Below, piece by piece: positions 62,223 through 64,000 of a DNA stretch of 64,000 nucleotides. The position numbers were made by a program, and so were the translations under genes. A model generated the notes under the pieces. It was given only the letters and a program-made list of their open reading frames with translations. It searched no databases and was not told where the DNA came from. Position 1 is the first letter of the stretch; each line of letters begins with the position of its first letter. The stretch lies in contig CP158568.1 in assembly GCA_040269895.1 (NCBI GenBank), positions 2,636,716 to 2,700,715 of the forward strand. Reading direction: 5' to 3'. Source of the DNA: Ancalomicrobiaceae bacterium S20 (lineage in GTDB: Bacteria > Pseudomonadota > Alphaproteobacteria > Rhizobiales > Ancalomicrobiaceae).

Positions 62223-63383
62223 ATGGCCGAGACCGCAGCAGAGCGAGCCGCCGCCCACGCGCAGACGCGCGAGGACGACGCCGCGTCGTCGCTGATGCGC
62301 TCGATCAGCGAACTGTTCGTCGCCGCGCGCGAGCATACCGCCCAGGACCTCGCCCTGTTCGAGGATCTGGCGCTCGGACTCTATGGCACCGCCCCGGCCG
62401 CCGACCGCGCCTACGCGGCGCGGCTCCTGGCCGGCTGCGCCGATCTGCCGAAGCCGATCGCGCGGCTGATCGTCAACGACGACATCCATATCGCCGGTCC
62501 TTTCGTCGCCACGTCCCAGGCGCTCGATGCCGCCGACCTGATGGCGATCCTCGGCCGGTTCGACCGCGATCTGGCGATGGCGGTCGCCGAGCGACCGTCG
62601 CTGCCGGCGACAGTCGCGCGCGCGCTCGGCGCGCTCAGCATCACGCCCGCCCCGGCGAGCGAGCCGGCAGCGCCGGAGCCCGTCACGATCGACGTCGCTC
62701 CAATGCCGACCCTGCCGGCGATCCGGGCCCGCGACGAGATCGTCGAAGAGGTCGCGCGCGAGCCGGTGGTCGCTTCCGAGGCCTCCGAGCCTGCTCCAGT
62801 TCCTGTCCAGAACACTCCGGCGGCGGAAGCCCGGCCGCGCGGGGATCTCGCCAGCTTCCTGGCCCTCGATTCCGATGCCCGCCACCGCTACATGCTCAGC
62901 GTCGAGCGTGAGGTCGCCGTCGGCGGCCGCGAGCCGCGCCGGAGCAACGACGGCGCTGCAGTCGGCGACCGGCTGTTCGCCGCGATGGCCGGCAGCGGGC
63001 GCAAGGCGCTCGCCGATGCGCTCGTGCTCGAACTGGCGCTCGACCAGCGCACCGCCACCGCCATCATCGACGACCGCGCCGGCGAGCCGCTGACGCTGGC
63101 GCTCGCCGCGCTCGAGGTGCCGGAAAAGCAGGCGACCAGCTTGTTCATCCTGGCCTTCGGCCTGTCGGCATCGCTGTGGCAGATCCGCAGCCTGATCTCG
63201 CTCCTGATCGGCGTCGACCGCCGCGCCGCCGCGCAGATCATCGCCGGCTGGCGCAACCGGCCGGCGCCCGAGCCGCGCCGCGCCGCCGATACGCCGCCGC
63301 GCGACCGGTCGCTCGACGACGCCATCGCGCGCGTATCGCTGCACATGGACGGAGCGCGGGTGTTCGGCACCAAGCGGGCCTGA
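62223..63383 (+). CDS. DUF2336 domain protein
   Basis: 386 residues, soluble. Helical repeats typical of DUF2336: LMRSISELFVAAREHTAQDL, ALFEDLALGLYGTAPAADRA, LARLIV-type and ALGALSITPAP helices, a Pro/Glu-rich linker (about 155-220), then a second helical part (LADALVLELALDQRTATAII). Found widely in alphaproteobacteria, function unknown. ATG 62223 begins just before the first helix. Confidence 0.82.
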   Translation: MAETAAERAAAHAQTREDDAASSLMRSISELFVAAREHTAQDLALFEDLALGLYGTAPAADRAYAARLLAGCADLPKPIARLIVNDDIHIAGPFVATSQALDAADLMAILGRFDRDLAMAVAERPSLPATVARALGALSITPAPASEPAAPEPVTIDVAPMPTLPAIRARDEIVEEVAREPVVASEASEPAPVPVQNTPAAEARPRGDLASFLALDSDARHRYMLSVEREVAVGGREPRRSNDGAAVGDRLFAAMAGSGRKALADALVLELALDQRTATAIIDDRAGEPLTLALAALEVPEKQATSLFILAFGLSASLWQIRSLISLLIGVDRRAAAQIIAGWRNRPAPEPRRAADTPPRDRSLDDAIARVSLHMDGARVFGTKRA

Positions 63384-63427
63384 CACCGCCGGATCCGGCA
63401 AACCCAGCGGCCTGTTTGTCTCGCTGC

Positions 63428-63787
63428 CTATTTCGGCTCGAGCGGCGACGGCTCCGGATCGAGGAAATGCCGGCCGTGCCGATCCTCGATCTCGACGACC
63501 CACAGGTCCGGATCGAACCGCGCCTCGCGCCCGATCGCCTCGTCGACCTCGAATTCCGGCGCGCCGAGCATGCGCGTCTCGAAGCGCCGCTCCGCGGCCG
63601 AACCGCCTTCATCGAACAGGCTCTGCGGCGCCGGGCCGTAGAGATCGGCCGTGCGATCGAGCCGGGCGACCTTGACGAAGACCGCGCCAGCCTCCTCCGC
63701 GCCCTTGCGGGCGATCGCGGCCATGGCGCCTTGCGCGAAGGCCTGCCGGACCAGCGCCGCGGCGAAGATGGCCGACTTCAGACGCAT
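63428..63787 (-). CDS. DUF1491 family protein
   Basis: 119 residues. Matches the DUF1491 pattern: RLKSAIFAAALVRQAFAQGA, RKGAEEAGAVFVKVARLD, ADLYGPAPQSLFDE and a C-terminal WVVEIEDR. Small soluble protein of unknown function, common in Hyphomicrobiales, usually next to a peptidoglycan-binding protein gene as here. Confidence 0.87.
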   Translation of the reverse strand: MRLKSAIFAAALVRQAFAQGAMAAIARKGAEEAGAVFVKVARLDRTADLYGPAPQSLFDEGGSAAERRFETRMLGAPEFEVDEAIGREARFDPDLWVVEIEDRHGRHFLDPEPSPLEPK

Positions 63788-63864
63788 CGCGAGGATCCCG
63801 TTCCGATTGGAGGTGGCTTGGCCGCAGCCGGCCGAGGCCGCACCGGCGCGGGCCGAGCCCTGCT

Positions 63865-64000
63865 CTAGCGCGTCACGGCGGTGACGAGAAGGTCGAGGAT
63901 CAGCCGATCCGAGATCTGGCCGGTCGCCGGCCAGCCGTGCGCGACCTCGTAGCGGCGGATCTGTTCCTTGGTACGCGCGTCCATGCGGCCATCGGCCTTG
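63865..64000 (-). CDS. C-terminal end of a peptidoglycan-binding-domain protein (partial)
   Basis: The last 44 complete codons of a gene entering from the right edge: GRMDARTKEQIRRYEVAHGW, PATGQISDRLILDLL. This is the second half of a PG_binding_1 repeat (D-x-x-T-x-x-A/Q-I-x-x-Y/F pattern, then G-x-I/L). The full protein probably binds cell wall; its other domains lie outside the window. It ends 77 bases before the DUF1491 gene starts, in the same direction. Confidence 0.75.
   Translation of the reverse strand, partial: KADGRMDARTKEQIRRYEVAHGWPATGQISDRLILDLLVTAVTR

Noticed and set aside
1-64000. tRNA or rRNA genes
   Set aside because: No T-loop or acceptor patterns and no rRNA-like stretch were noticed by eye; a covariance-model scan would settle it.

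Overview
The window is a high-GC chromosomal segment of an alphaproteobacterium, most likely a member of the Hyphomicrobiales (Rhizobiales). The evidence is the gene content and order: a feuPQ-like two-component pair beside the cytochrome c maturation operon ccmIEFH (cycHJKL), then degP, a response regulator/kinase pair, glnE and pepN; a YcgN / class A PBP / DUF1214 / DUF1254 block; DUF2336 and DUF1491 proteins; and an RcGTA-type gene transfer agent (GTA) cluster. No tRNA, rRNA, insertion sequence, integrase or CRISPR array was seen, so nothing marks the segment as a recently acquired island. Genus cannot be assigned.

Layout. 1-7.1 kb: the end of an unknown gene, a LacI-family regulator in an AT-rich pocket, and a leftward tetR - membrane fusion protein - RND pump operon. 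7.3-8.6 kb: three consecutive paralogous genes for ~80-residue exported proteins of unknown function. 9-13 kb: a short-chain dehydrogenase with a palindromic operator, and aminopeptidase N. 13-37 kb: a regulatory and housekeeping block with a PAS histidine kinase, an EF-hand protein, glnE, an exported beta-carbonic anhydrase, a two-component system, a purine nucleoside permease, degP, a chemoreceptor, ccmH-F-E-I with an FNR/FixK-type box upstream, a conserved hypothetical, a 17-kDa-antigen-like lipoprotein, feuQ, feuP and a small periplasmic protein.

37.4-55.3 kb: a GTA cluster read leftward from terS at the right end: TerS, TerL, portal, two small proteins, prohead protease, capsid, gp6, gp8, gp9, gp10 plus tail assembly chaperone, gp11 to gp15, and a tail-fibre module (DUF2793 protein, fibre-assembly-like protein, small holin-like protein). 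Almost every head and tail part is present. The head-closure protein gp7 is missing from its usual place. Two unrelated genes sit on the opposite strand inside the cluster (a WYL-like small protein and a YdcH protein). gp10 and the chaperone are joined by a frame change, and gp15 is split by an apparent one-base loss.

55.3-64 kb: a 1-kb gene-poor gap containing 20 perfect copies of an 8-bp repeat, then core genes: ycgN, a class A penicillin-binding protein, DUF1214, DUF1254, a lipoprotein, a 63-residue protein, DUF2336, DUF1491 and a peptidoglycan-binding protein cut by the window edge.

Two reading-frame breaks (ccmI and gp15) each lie at a short C/G run and each would be repaired by adding one base. 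Sequencing error and real mutation cannot be told apart here. The gp10/chaperone frame change goes in the other direction and fits the programmed frameshifting seen in many phage tail chaperone gene pairs.
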